Source of the DNA: JAEUOS01 sp965279115 | GTDB taxonomy: Bacteria; Pseudomonadota; Gammaproteobacteria; Burkholderiales; JAEUOS01 | Assembly (NCBI GenBank): GCA_965279115.1 | Contig: OZ257137.1 | Coordinates: 3,472,001-3,536,000, forward strand | Reading direction: 5' to 3' | DNA: 64,000 nucleotides | Notes under the pieces: model-generated | Told to the model about the DNA's origin: nothing | Seen by the model: the letters and a program-made list of their open reading frames with translations, nothing else | The model's database searches: none | Made by a program: the position numbers and the translations under genes | Part shown: positions 42,227 through 50,873 of the stretch, piece by piece | How positions within the stretch are numbered: position 1 is the stretch's first letter | Layout of the letters: the number at the start of each line of letters is the position of its first letter

Positions 42227-42958
42227 ATGCAAGTCATTCCGGTAATAGCCATCGACGGCCCTTCGGCTTCAGGCAAGGGTACTGTCGCACAGCGAGTGGC
42301 GCAGCGACTGGGTTACCACTATCTCGACAGCGGGGCGATATATCGTGCGACCGGAGTGGCCGCGCTGCGTGCAGGGGTCAGCCTGGACGATGCGCCCGCG
42401 CTCGCGGCCTGCGCGTCTGCCATGGACCTCGGGTTTCGGGGCGACAGCGTGTTGCTGGATGGAGCGGACATCACGTCGGACGTCCGCTCCGAGGAAGGCG
42501 GCAGGGTTGCCTCGCGCATAGCGGCGCTTCCGCCCGTGCGTGAAGCCTTGCTTGCGCGCCAGCGGCGATTCCGTCAGGCACCGGGACTGGTCGCCGACGG
42601 GCGCGACATGGCAACAGTGGTGTTCACCGATGCCGATTTGAAGATTTTCCTGACTGCCGATGTTGCTGAAAGGGCGCGCCGGCGGGCCCTGCAACTGGTT
42701 GCTGCCCAGGACCCGCAGGATTCACCTAAAGGTTTGATCGAAAAAGAAAATAGTGCTATCATTCGCGCCCCTTTCGACGCCGTTCTGGCCACTGTCATGG
42801 CCGATCTGAACGAGCGCGACCGGCGGGATTCCGCGCGTAGCGCGGCCCCGCTCAAGCGCGCGCCGGATGCCCTGGAACTCGATACCACCGCCATGACCGT
42901 CGAAGAAGCGGTCGAAACCGTCTGTGGCTGGTTCCAGGGAATGCACGTACGGCAGTAG
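42227..42958 (+). CDS. cmk: Cytidylate kinase with an internal insertion
   Basis: Phosphorylates CMP/dCMP with ATP in the cytoplasm. At 243 residues it has the Walker A loop IDGPSASGKGTV (9-20), YLDSGAIYRATG, the GLVADGRDMATVVF substrate segment and the ERDRRDSARSAAPLK lid/C-terminal block. Relative to the family as I recall it, about 20 extra residues lie at 161-184 (QDPQDSPKGLIEKENSAIIR and on), where relatives read something like QLISKGFSANI. The DNA of that stretch is unusually A-rich and contains a promoter-like element. In many betaproteobacteria aroA precedes cmk; here a GGDEF-EAL gene does. rpsA follows 121 bases on. Confidence 0.95.
   Translation: MQVIPVIAIDGPSASGKGTVAQRVAQRLGYHYLDSGAIYRATGVAALRAGVSLDDAPALAACASAMDLGFRGDSVLLDGADITSDVRSEEGGRVASRIAALPPVREALLARQRRFRQAPGLVADGRDMATVVFTDADLKIFLTADVAERARRRALQLVAAQDPQDSPKGLIEKENSAIIRAPFDAVLATVMADLNERDRRDSARSAAPLKRAPDALELDTTAMTVEEAVETVCGWFQGMHVRQ
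42734..42762 (+). promoter_or_regulatory. Sigma-70-like promoter inside cmk, for rpsA
   Basis: Within the coding sequence of cmk, TTGATC (42734-42739) and TATCAT (42757-42762) are spaced by exactly 17 bases and surrounded by A-rich DNA unlike the flanking GC-rich gene. Transcription would begin near 42769 and give rpsA a leader of about 310 bases. The element coincides with the extra residues of this Cmk. Confidence 0.6.
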
Positions 42959-43079
42959 GCAGTTTGCAGCAAGCAGCAATGGTGGTACCAGCCCGGCAAT
43001 GGGTCGGTATCGTTTAAAACTTCCCCGGCTGCCTCCGCTTGAGGAGATACGCGGCGCGGGCCAACCGCAGGTTCTCTCA

Positions 43080-44789
43080 ATGTCAGTCACCCAACAAGCC
43101 GCCAACGTGGCCAACGAATCCTTCGCCGCCCTTTTTGAAGAATCCCTGAATCGTCAGGAGATGCGGGCCGGCGAAGTCATCACCGCCGAGGTGGTACGTG
43201 TCGACTACAACTTCGTGGTCGTCAATGCTGGTCTGAAGTCGGAAAGCTACATTCCGCTCGAAGAATTCAAGAACGATTCCGGCGAGTTGTCGGTCAAGGC
43301 CGGCGACTTCGTGTCCGTGGCGATCGACTCCCTGGAGAATGGTTTCGGCGAGACATTGCTCTCGCGCGACAAGGCCAAGCGCCTGTCGGCATGGATGGAC
43401 CTCGAAAAGGCCCTCGATTCGGGTGAACTGGTCACCGGTGTCATCACCGGCAAGGTCAAGGGCGGGCTGACCGTCATGACCAACGGCATCCGTGCCTTCC
43501 TGCCCGGCTCGCTGGTCGATATCCGCCCGGTCAAGGACACCACGCCCTTCGAGGGCAAGACCATGGACTTCAAGGTCATCAAGCTCGACAAGAAGCGCAA
43601 CAACGTGGTGGTCTCGCGTCGCGCCGTGCTTGAGGCCAATCAAGGCGAAGAGCGCGCCAAGCTGATGGAAACCCTTTCCGAAGGCGCGGTCGTCAAGGGG
43701 GTCGTCAAGAACATCACCGATTACGGCGCGTTTGTCGACCTGGGTGGTATCGACGGCCTGTTGCACATCACCGACCTGGCGTGGCGCCGCGTTCGGCATC
43801 CCTCCGAAGTGCTCTCCGTGGGCGACGAGATCACCGCCAAGATCCTCAAGTTCGACCAGGAAAAGAACCGGGTTTCGCTGGGCGTCAAGCAGCTTGGTGA
43901 AGACCCGTGGGTGGGCATCGGCCGCCGCTACCCGCAGGGCACTCGCCTGTTCGGCAAGGTCACCAACCTCACCGACTACGGCTCGTTTGTCGAAGTCGAG
44001 TCCGGCATCGAAGGCCTGGTGCACGTGTCGGAAATGGACTGGACCAACAAGAACGTCCACCCTTCCAAGGTCGTGGCCCTGGGCGACGAGGTCGAGGTCA
44101 TGATCCTCGAGATCGACGAGGACCGCCGGCGCATCTCCCTGGGCATGAAGCAGTGCATGCCCAATCCCTGGGAAGACTTCTCGATGAACAACAAGAAGGG
44201 CGACAAGGTGCGCGGCGCGATCAAGTCGATCACCGACTTCGGGGTGTTCATCGGCTTGCCTGGCGGCATCGACGGCCTGGTCCACTTGTCGGACCTTTCC
44301 TGGTCGCAGACCGGCGAAGAGGCCGTCAAGAATTTCAAGAAGGGTGACGAGGTTGAAGCCACGGTGCTGGCCATCGACGTGGAGCGGGAGCGCATCTCCC
44401 TGGGCATCAAGCAGCTCGACGGCGATCCGTGGACCAGCTATGTGGCGACCAACGACAAGGGTGCCGTGGTGCGTGGCAAGGTAAAGAGTGTCGACGCCAA
44501 GGGCGCGGTTGTCGCCTTGTCCGACGATGTTGAAGGTTACCTGCGCGCTTCCGAGATTTCGCGCGACCGCGTCCAGGATGCCAGCACACTGGTGAAGGAA
44601 GGCGAGGACATTGAAGCCATCATCATCAATGTCGATCGCAAGAACCGCAATATCAACCTCTCCATCAAGGCCAAGGATTCGGTCGAAGAGCGCGAGGCGA
44701 TGGCGCGGGTGGCCGCTGACGCGGGCAATGCCGCTTCCGGCACCACCAATCTGGGTGCTCTGCTCAAGGCGAAGATGGACCAGAAATAG
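43080..44789 (+). CDS. rpsA: 30S ribosomal protein S1
   Basis: Essential mRNA-binding ribosomal protein, 569 residues with six S1 (OB-fold) repeats from about residue 31 to 530, for example VVKGVVKNITDYGAFVDLGG and VRGAIKSITDFGVFIGLPGG. The ATG at 43080 gives MSVTQQAANVANESF; there is no strong Shine-Dalgarno next to it, which fits S1 genes of other proteobacteria that are autoregulated through their leader. Only 24 bases separate it from ihfB, and a shared transcript is likely. Confidence 0.98.
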   Translation: MSVTQQAANVANESFAALFEESLNRQEMRAGEVITAEVVRVDYNFVVVNAGLKSESYIPLEEFKNDSGELSVKAGDFVSVAIDSLENGFGETLLSRDKAKRLSAWMDLEKALDSGELVTGVITGKVKGGLTVMTNGIRAFLPGSLVDIRPVKDTTPFEGKTMDFKVIKLDKKRNNVVVSRRAVLEANQGEERAKLMETLSEGAVVKGVVKNITDYGAFVDLGGIDGLLHITDLAWRRVRHPSEVLSVGDEITAKILKFDQEKNRVSLGVKQLGEDPWVGIGRRYPQGTRLFGKVTNLTDYGSFVEVESGIEGLVHVSEMDWTNKNVHPSKVVALGDEVEVMILEIDEDRRRISLGMKQCMPNPWEDFSMNNKKGDKVRGAIKSITDFGVFIGLPGGIDGLVHLSDLSWSQTGEEAVKNFKKGDEVEATVLAIDVERERISLGIKQLDGDPWTSYVATNDKGAVVRGKVKSVDAKGAVVALSDDVEGYLRASEISRDRVQDASTLVKEGEDIEAIIINVDRKNRNINLSIKAKDSVEEREAMARVAADAGNAASGTTNLGALLKAKMDQK

Positions 44790-44813
44790 GTCCATTTCGA
44801 AAACGCCCCGAGC

Positions 44814-45167
44814 ATGACCAAATCCGACCTGATCGCGCGCCTCGCGGCGCGTTATCCGCAGTTGGTGGCGAAGGATGCGGACTTCGCAGTCAAGACCATT
44901 CTCGATGCAATGGCCGAAAGCCTTGCGCGCGGCCAGCGCATCGAGATTCGTGGTTTCGGCAGTTTCGGTCTCAACTATCGTCCGCCGCGCGTGGGGCGCA
45001 ATCCGAAGTCCGGCGAAAAGGTACATGTTCCGGAGAAGCATGTGCCGCATTTCAAGGCGGGCAAGGAATTGCGTGATCGCGTCGATGCACGTTTGAACGA
45101 AGAGGCGGCGGCCCGGTCCGCAGCTACGCGTGGTGCGGCGGCCCCCATGGCTGCCGCCGGCAATTGA
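44814..45167 (+). CDS. ihfB: Integration host factor subunit beta
   Basis: HU-family DNA-bending protein that pairs with IHF-alpha. Residues 1-93 match the family (MTKSDLIARLAARYPQL, IEIRGFGSFGLNYR, and the DNA-wrapping arm around GRNPKSGEKVHVPEKHVPHF). At 117 residues it has about 20 extra Ala-rich residues at the C-terminus (EEAAARSAATRGAAAPMAAA), probably disordered. It lies between rpsA and a clear terminator. Confidence 0.97.
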   Translation: MTKSDLIARLAARYPQLVAKDADFAVKTILDAMAESLARGQRIEIRGFGSFGLNYRPPRVGRNPKSGEKVHVPEKHVPHFKAGKELRDRVDARLNEEAAARSAATRGAAAPMAAAGN

Positions 45168-45191
45168 GCGGGGCGCTGCTGGCCATACAGG

Positions 45192-45216
45192 CGGCACTTG
45201 CGTGCCGTTTTTTTTT
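45192..45216 (+). terminator. Rho-independent terminator after ihfB
   Basis: Perfect six-base stem CGGCAC-TTGC-GTGCCG (45192-45207) followed by nine T (45208-45216), the clearest intrinsic terminator in the window. It ends the rpsA-ihfB transcript before lapA, or attenuates read-through into lapA. Confidence 0.88.
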
Positions 45217-45252
45217 GCGGTCGACGGGCCGCGCTTGCATGGAGCGCTAGCG

Positions 45253-45501
45253 ATGGGTTACCTCACTGCGTTCCTCCGCGTGTTCCTCCTTGCAGTGTTT
45301 TTTTTGTTTGCGCAGAAGAACTTCGAACTGGCGACCCTGCGCTTCTATTTCGATCTTGAGTGGCGCGCACCGCTGATCCTGATGCTTTTGCTGTTTTTCG
45401 TTCTGGGCGTGGTTTTGACCCTGGTTGCGTTGTTGCCCCGCCTGGTTCGCATGCGCCGCATTTCTGCCAGGCCGGAACCTCCGGCCGACGCTGCGCATTG
45501 A
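45253..45501 (+). CDS. lapA: LapA, LPS assembly regulatory membrane protein
   Basis: An 82-residue inner-membrane protein with two transmembrane helices (about 5-22 and 40-63) separated by QKNFELATLRFYFDLEWRAP, the LapA/DUF1049 pattern. With LapB it controls LPS synthesis by influencing LpxC turnover in E. coli. Its ATG follows the ihfB terminator by 36 bases and lapB starts 27 bases after its stop, the usual order. Confidence 0.88.
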   Translation: MGYLTAFLRVFLLAVFFLFAQKNFELATLRFYFDLEWRAPLILMLLLFFVLGVVLTLVALLPRLVRMRRISARPEPPADAAH

Positions 45502-45528
45502 CAATCCCCGAGATCGGCGGGCTACGGG

Positions 45529-46704
45529 ATGGAAATCGAACTCTGGTGGTTGTTGGTGGTCCCGCTTTTCTTTGGCTTGGGCTGGGTCGCCGCACGGGTG
45601 GATATCCGCCATCTGGTCTCGCAGTCGCGAGCGCTGCCCTCTTCATACTTTCGCGGACTCGGGTTTCTGCTTAACGAGGAACCTGACAAGGCCATCGACG
45701 CCTTCATAGAGGTTGTCAAGGTCGATCCCGAGACCATCGAACTTCATTTCGCCTTGGGCAACCTGTTTCGCCGTCGCGGCGAACTCGACCGTGCAATCCG
45801 CATGCATTCAAGCCTGGTCAACCGGCCCGACCTGGCCGAAGCCGACAGGCTGCACGCGTTTTTTGAACTCGGCCAGGACTATCTGAAAATCGGCCTGCTC
45901 GACCGCGCCGAAGATGTGTTGTCCAGGCTTGGCGGGACGGCATATGCGGCGCGTGCCCGCACCTTCCTGTTGGAGATCTACCAGCTTGAAAAGGATTGGG
46001 AGCGTGCAATCGTGGCTGCGCGTGAGATCGAAGCCGAAGGCGGCGGATCCCAGCAGACGGGGATAGCGCATTTTCACTGCGAGCTGGCGGCGCGCCGGCT
46101 TGGGGAGTCCCGCCCTGACGAGGCCCGATCCAATGCGCTGGCCGCGCTTGCCGCCAGTCGCATGGCCGTGCGCGCCACCATGATCCTCGGAGACATTGAA
46201 GCGCAAGCGGGGCGCCATGATGCGGCGATCGATACCTGGCGGCGCATAGAATCCCAGGATCCGCAATACCTTTCCCTGGTCGGGCAGCGGCTGATCGACA
46301 GTTATCGTGCTCTGGACCGGGTGCGTGAGGGCCTGGCGCTGCTCGCGGGATACCTGACGCAATACCCATCCGTCGATCTGCTGGACCTCGTCTTCGACCT
46401 CTCGGTCGAACTCGACGGCGCGCAGGCCGCCTATCGGGTTGTGCGCGATGAATTGCGGCGCAGCCAGACACTGCTCGGCCTCGACAAGCTTCTCGAAGCG
46501 CAACTCATGCTGTCTCCGCCAGACCGCATCGCGGACCTGCAGGCCGTCAAGGATCTGGTTCACGCGCATACCCGCCGGCTTACCCGCTACACGTGCGAAA
46601 ATTGCGGCTTCAAGGCACGTCAGTATTTCTGGCGCTGCCCGGGCTGCAACGGCTGGGAAACCTATCCTCCCAGGCGGGTGGAAGAAATCGGACCGTTGCA
46701 GTGA
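45529..46704 (+). CDS. lapB: LapB, TPR and rubredoxin-like LPS assembly protein
   Basis: A 391-residue cytoplasmic protein tethered by an N-terminal helix (about 3-20). TPR repeats fill about 35-330, and the C-terminus is a rubredoxin-like zinc domain with paired cysteines (CENCGF and CPGCNGW, about 358-380). In E. coli LapB (YciM) links LPS synthesis to transport and presents LpxC to FtsH. Gene order lapA-lapB is conserved. Confidence 0.95.
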   Translation: MEIELWWLLVVPLFFGLGWVAARVDIRHLVSQSRALPSSYFRGLGFLLNEEPDKAIDAFIEVVKVDPETIELHFALGNLFRRRGELDRAIRMHSSLVNRPDLAEADRLHAFFELGQDYLKIGLLDRAEDVLSRLGGTAYAARARTFLLEIYQLEKDWERAIVAAREIEAEGGGSQQTGIAHFHCELAARRLGESRPDEARSNALAALAASRMAVRATMILGDIEAQAGRHDAAIDTWRRIESQDPQYLSLVGQRLIDSYRALDRVREGLALLAGYLTQYPSVDLLDLVFDLSVELDGAQAAYRVVRDELRRSQTLLGLDKLLEAQLMLSPPDRIADLQAVKDLVHAHTRRLTRYTCENCGFKARQYFWRCPGCNGWETYPPRRVEEIGPLQ

Positions 46705-46766
46705 GACTGAAGCTGCGCATTGAGCGGTATATGTCCTGTCGTATTCGTTAATTCCGGGAGTTGGCA

Positions 46767-48125
46767 ATGAAAGTAACAATGATCGGCACCGGCTACGTCG
46801 GCCTTGTGACCGGCGCCTGTTTCGCCGAAGTCGGCAATGATGTCGTCTGCCTTGACGTTGATGCCGGGAAGATCAAGATCCTCAACGAGGGCGGCATCCC
46901 CATTTTCGAGCCTGGCTTGAAAGAGATGGTCGCGCGCAACCGGGCGGCGGGACGCATCCGCTTCACCACCGACGTGGCGGCCGCGGTCGCGCACGGCGAT
47001 ATCCAGTTCATCGCTGTCGGTACTCCTCCCGACGAAGACGGCTCCGCGGACCTCAAGTATGTGACGGCGGCGGCGCGCAACATCGGGCGCCACATGACCG
47101 AATCCAAGGTGGTCGTCGACAAGTCCACGGTTCCGGTCGGCACGGCTGATCGGGTGCGCGCGGCAATCGCCGAGGAGCTTGCCGCACGCGGCGTGGCCAT
47201 GGAGTTTTCCGTGGTGTCCAATCCGGAATTCCTGAAGGAAGGCGCTGCGGTAGATGACTTCATGAAGCCGGATCGTGTCGTGATCGGCGCGAACGACGAG
47301 CGTGCGCGTACCGCGATGCGTGCTCTCTACGCTCCGTTCCAGCGCAATCATGAGCGCATGATCTTCATGGATATCCGCTCGGCGGAGCTGACCAAGTACG
47401 CCGCGAATGCGATGCTGGCCACACGCATCTCGTTCATGAACGAGATCGCCAACCTGGCTGAGAAGATGGGGGCGGATGTGGAGCTGGTGCGCCAGGGCAT
47501 CGGCTCTGACCCTCGCATCGGCTATCACTTTCTCTACGCCGGTTGCGGATACGGCGGTTCCTGTTTTCCCAAGGATGTCCAGGCACTGCAACGAACCGCC
47601 AGCGAAGCCGGATTGCCGTTCCGCATCCTCGATGCGGTCGAGGCTGTCAATGATGCGCAGAAGCAGATCCTGGCAGGGAAGATCGTCAAGCGTTTTGGGG
47701 AGGACTTGAGCGGCAGAAGATTCGCCGTTTGGGGCCTGGCCTTCAAGCCCAACACCGATGACATGCGCGAGGCGCCGGCGCGTGAATTGATTGCGGAACT
47801 GCTCAGGCGCGGCGCGACGATATCCGCATATGACCCGGTGGCCATGCATGAAGCGCAGCGCGTTTTCGGCGATGACAAGCGCATAGGCTATGCCGAGAAT
47901 CCGATGCAGGCGATCGAAGGTGCCGAGGCGCTGGTGATCGTCACAGAGTGGAAGGAGTTTCGCAGTCCCGACTTCCGCCGGCTCAAGGAGATGCTCTCGA
48001 CTCCGGCGATTTTTGACGGCCGCAACCTGTACGACCCGGTGATGGTGCGCGACCTCGGATTCGAATACTTTCCGCTCGGGCGTCCGGATCTGCGTCACGG
48101 GACTGCAGGTTTCGTGGGCAAATGA
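46767..48125 (+). CDS. ugd: UDP-glucose/UDP-hexose 6-dehydrogenase
   Basis: NAD-dependent oxidation of UDP-glucose to UDP-glucuronate (UDP-GlcNAc/GalNAc as alternative). The 452-residue protein has MIGTGYVGLVTGACFAEVG at the start, VDKSTVPVGT, the catalytic Cys in GYGGSCFPKD near 259-268 and WGLAFKPNTDDMREAP in the C-terminal domain. ATG at 46767 is preferred over TTG at 46761; GGGAG lies upstream. It sits between lapB and the heptose genes, so supply of uronic acid for LPS or exopolysaccharide is likely. Confidence 0.94.
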   Translation: MKVTMIGTGYVGLVTGACFAEVGNDVVCLDVDAGKIKILNEGGIPIFEPGLKEMVARNRAAGRIRFTTDVAAAVAHGDIQFIAVGTPPDEDGSADLKYVTAAARNIGRHMTESKVVVDKSTVPVGTADRVRAAIAEELAARGVAMEFSVVSNPEFLKEGAAVDDFMKPDRVVIGANDERARTAMRALYAPFQRNHERMIFMDIRSAELTKYAANAMLATRISFMNEIANLAEKMGADVELVRQGIGSDPRIGYHFLYAGCGYGGSCFPKDVQALQRTASEAGLPFRILDAVEAVNDAQKQILAGKIVKRFGEDLSGRRFAVWGLAFKPNTDDMREAPARELIAELLRRGATISAYDPVAMHEAQRVFGDDKRIGYAENPMQAIEGAEALVIVTEWKEFRSPDFRRLKEMLSTPAIFDGRNLYDPVMVRDLGFEYFPLGRPDLRHGTAGFVGK

Positions 48126-48195
48126 AGCGGCCAAGGTACCGGGACGCGTATCCGATGCGGGCCGCGTGCGCGCTCATGCTGCTTGAGGTGTTCCG

Positions 48196-49122
48196 TTGAA
48201 CTACAGCGCGGCTGCGCGCCGAGCGCGTGTCCTGGTAGTCGGCGATGTGATGCTTGACCGCTATTGGTTTGGTGACGTTCATCGCATCAGCCCCGAGGCG
48301 CCGGTTCCGGTGGTGAAAATCGAGCGCAGCGATGAGCGGTTGGGAGGGGCTGCGAATGTAGCCCGCAACGCGGCGGCACTGGGCGCATCGGTCACGCTGC
48401 TTTCGGTGGTTGGCCAGGACGAGGCGGGGGCCACCCTGCGAAGGCTGCTTGAGGCTGCAGGAATACGGGTGGCGCTTCATGTCGACCCGGACTACAAGAC
48501 CACGGTCAAACTGCGTGTCATCGGCAGGCAGCAGCAGTTGCTTCGCATCGATTTCGAGGAAACCCCCGGCCACGAAGTCCTTACCGGCAAGCTCGATGAA
48601 TTCCGTCGCCTGCTCGACGGGGCGGACGTCGTGATCCTTTCCGACTATGGCAAGGGTGGCCTGGCGCACATCACCGACATGATCGAGGCAGCCACGGCTG
48701 CCGGCAAGCAGATCCTGGTCGATCCCAAAGGGAGCGATTACGCCCGCTATCGTGGCGCCACCATGATCACCCCCAACCGCAACGAGCTGGCGCAAGTGAT
48801 AGGCGGGTGGTCTTCGGAGGACGACCTTGAGCGACGCGCCCAGGGTTTGCGCTCCTCACTGAGGTTGCAGGCTTTGCTGCTCACGCGATCGGAGGAAGGC
48901 ATGACGCTTTTCCGCGCGGATGGCAGGCTGCACATGCGCGCAGCGGCGCGCGAGGTGTTCGATGTCTCGGGAGCGGGAGATACGGTAATCGCGACCATCG
49001 GCGTATTGCTGGGCGGCGGCATTGCGCTTCCCGAGGCCGTCGCGCTGGCCAACCGGGCCGGAGGGATCGTCGTCGGCAAGCTCGGTACCGCCGTGGTGAG
49101 CGCCGAGGAGCTTTTCGGCTGA
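48196..49122 (+). CDS. hldA: D-glycero-beta-D-manno-heptose-7-phosphate kinase (HldA/RfaE domain I)
   Basis: PfkB/ribokinase-fold kinase that phosphorylates heptose 7-phosphate to the 1,7-bisphosphate in ADP-heptose synthesis for LPS core. 308 residues with GDVMLDRYWFGDVHRISPEAP, the glycine-rich GGAANVARN and the catalytic DVSGAGDTV near 263. The nucleotidyltransferase domain present in bifunctional HldE is absent, so a separate hldC is expected elsewhere. hldD follows after 51 bases. Confidence 0.93.
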   Translation: MNYSAAARRARVLVVGDVMLDRYWFGDVHRISPEAPVPVVKIERSDERLGGAANVARNAAALGASVTLLSVVGQDEAGATLRRLLEAAGIRVALHVDPDYKTTVKLRVIGRQQQLLRIDFEETPGHEVLTGKLDEFRRLLDGADVVILSDYGKGGLAHITDMIEAATAAGKQILVDPKGSDYARYRGATMITPNRNELAQVIGGWSSEDDLERRAQGLRSSLRLQALLLTRSEEGMTLFRADGRLHMRAAAREVFDVSGAGDTVIATIGVLLGGGIALPEAVALANRAGGIVVGKLGTAVVSAEELFG

Positions 49123-49173
49123 GCCGGGTTCCGCAACCACCAGGGCAATACTTTCACAGAACGAATCCAAACC

Positions 49174-50175
49174 ATGGGTTACTACATCGTTACCGGCGCC
49201 GCCGGCTTCATCGGCTCGAACCTGGTCAAGGGGCTCAACGACCGCGGTGTGACCGAGATAATCGCGGTCGACAACCTGTCCCGTGCCGACAAATTCGCCA
49301 ACCTGGTGGACTGCGAAATCGCGGATTACCTCGACAAGGGGGATTTTCTTGAGCACCTCGCGGCGGGCGCGTGGGAGGGTGAAATCGAGGCAGTGCTGCA
49401 TCAGGGCGCCTGCTCGGACACGATGGAGACGGACGGGCGTTACATGATGGAGAATAATTATCGTTACTCCATTGCCCTGCTCGACCACTGCATCGCTGAA
49501 AGCGTGCCATTGCTGTATGCCTCCTCGGCGGCTGTCTACGGAGGCGGGCGGGTGTTTCGCGAGGATCGACAATTCGAGGCGCCCCTGAATGTGTACGGGT
49601 ATTCGAAATTCCTTTTCGACCAGGTTGTCAGGCGCCGGCTGGAAGAAGCCGTGGCGCAAGTCGCGGGATTCCGTTACTTCAATGTCTACGGCCCGCGCGA
49701 AGCGCACAAGGGGCGCATGGCCTCCGTGGCGCTGCATAATTTTCACGAGTATCGCGAGAACGGCTTTGTCCGCCTGTTCGGCGATCATGCCGGCTATGGT
49801 GCGGGTGAGCAGTCGCGGGATTTCGTGTCGGTTGAAGACGTTGTCAAGGTCAATCTGCATTTCCTCGAGAATCCCGGCATATCCGGGATATTCAACCTTG
49901 GTACCGGTCGCGCCCAGCCATTCAATGATGTCGCGATGGCGGCCATCAACACCTGCCGCGCCGCCGAAGGCAAACCGGCCGTGACGCTTTCCGAAGCGCG
50001 CGCCCAGAGGCTCATCGAATACATCGAGTTTCCCGAGGCCCTGAAGGGCAAGTACCAAAGCTTCACCCAGGCCGATATCTCGCGCCTGCGCGAGGCCGGC
50101 TATACCGAGCCGTTCCTCACCGTCCAAGAGGGGGTGGGACGTTATCTGGGTGGACTTGCGAAGCCGTCCGCCTGA
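49174..50175 (+). CDS. hldD: ADP-L-glycero-D-manno-heptose 6-epimerase
   Basis: Converts ADP-D,D-heptose to ADP-L,D-heptose with bound NADP in the cytoplasm. 333 residues of extended-SDR type: VTGAAGFIGSNLVKGLN at the start, the Ser/Tyr/Lys set in LYASSAAVYGGG and YGYSKFLFDQ, then RYFNVYGPREAHKGRMASVA, characteristic of HldD. Follows hldA, giving LPS core heptose supply. Confidence 0.96.
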   Translation: MGYYIVTGAAGFIGSNLVKGLNDRGVTEIIAVDNLSRADKFANLVDCEIADYLDKGDFLEHLAAGAWEGEIEAVLHQGACSDTMETDGRYMMENNYRYSIALLDHCIAESVPLLYASSAAVYGGGRVFREDRQFEAPLNVYGYSKFLFDQVVRRRLEEAVAQVAGFRYFNVYGPREAHKGRMASVALHNFHEYRENGFVRLFGDHAGYGAGEQSRDFVSVEDVVKVNLHFLENPGISGIFNLGTGRAQPFNDVAMAAINTCRAAEGKPAVTLSEARAQRLIEYIEFPEALKGKYQSFTQADISRLREAGYTEPFLTVQEGVGRYLGGLAKPSA

Positions 50176-50257
50176 CGTCAACCAAGCCGGCAGGGCCCGC
50201 GTTGATTGCCTCAGGCGGGTATTGAACCTGCCGCTAACCCGCGTGGAGGATGTTTCA

Positions 50258-50713
50258 ATGAAAAAAATTCTGTTGGCAGTTTTTGCGTTTCTCATGACCT
50301 GTGGCTTGGCGTTTGCCGCGGTGGACATCAATTCGGCCGACGAAGCCGCCCTTGACGCGATCAAGGGCGTGGGTCCGGCCAAGGCCAAGGCCATCGTCGA
50401 GGAGCGCAAGAAGAATGGCCCGTTCAAGAGCCTGGACGATGTTGCCGCACGGGTAAAAGGTATCGGCGAGAAGACCGTTGCCGGCTGGAAAAAGGACGGC
50501 TCGGTTTCCATCAGCGGGGGTACCACCGCACCGGCAAAGGCTGAGGCGAAAAAGGATGCGCCCAAGGCAGACGCCAAGAAGGACGCGCCGAAAGCCGACG
50601 AAAAGAAGGCCGATGCCAAGAAAGCGGACGCGAAGAAGGAAGCGCCCAAGGCCGATGCTGCCAAGAAAGACGCGCCGAAAGCCGACGAAAAGAAAGCTGA
50701 CGCGAAGAAGTAA
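50258..50713 (+). CDS. comEA: ComEA-like helix-hairpin-helix protein with histone H1-like tail
   Basis: A 151-residue exported DNA-binding protein. A signal peptide (MKKILLAVFAFLMTCGLAFA) is followed by the ComEA domain VDINSADEAALDAIKGVGPAKAKAI with its helix-hairpin-helix motifs (about 22-82). The last 60 or so residues are a repetitive Lys/Ala/Pro/Asp tail (KKDAPKADAKKADAKK type), like bacterial histone H1-like proteins, with matching short DNA repeats. ComEA is the periplasmic receptor for DNA during transformation. A GGAGGA site precedes the ATG. Confidence 0.85.
   Translation: MKKILLAVFAFLMTCGLAFAAVDINSADEAALDAIKGVGPAKAKAIVEERKKNGPFKSLDDVAARVKGIGEKTVAGWKKDGSVSISGGTTAPAKAEAKKDAPKADAKKDAPKADEKKADAKKADAKKEAPKADAAKKDAPKADEKKADAKK
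50545..50712 (+). repeat. Low-complexity AAG/GCC-rich repeats encoding the Lys-Ala tail
   Basis: Tandem degenerate repeats based on units such as AAGAAGGACGCGCC and AAAGCCGACG encode the KKDAPKAD-type tail of the ComEA-like protein. The codons vary (AAG/AAA, GCG/GCC), so protein composition rather than recent DNA duplication seems to be kept. Copy number may vary by slippage. Confidence 0.7.
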
Positions 50714-50784
50714 GCACAGGGGCGCCCCGGCGCACGCTGTCACGAAGGGTTTCGGCACACAGCAGGTGTTGCCGATGCCGCTGG

Positions 50785-50815
50785 AAAAGGCCTCGCCGCA
50801 AGCGGGGCCTTTTGC
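50785..50815 (+). terminator. Rho-independent terminator after comEA
   Basis: AAAAGGCCTCGC (50785-50796) pairs with GCGGGGCCTTTT (50802-50813) across a five-base loop with one mismatch, and TTTT lies at the end of the stem. It separates comEA from cysM and may act in both directions. Confidence 0.75.
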
Positions 50816-50873
50816 TTGGTGGGCGCCGGTCGCGAAGGTAGAATCCGCCGCTCTGCGGCGAACTCGAGCGACC

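Noticed and set aside
43083..45197. 704-codon minus-strand open frame over rpsA and ihfB
   Set aside because: Antisense shadow of repeated S1 domains; repeats in it mirror S1 repeats.
50545..50712. Repeats in comEA as a CRISPR or mobile-element repeat
   Set aside because: Units are short, degenerate and in frame, coding for a Lys-Ala tail; no spacer structure.
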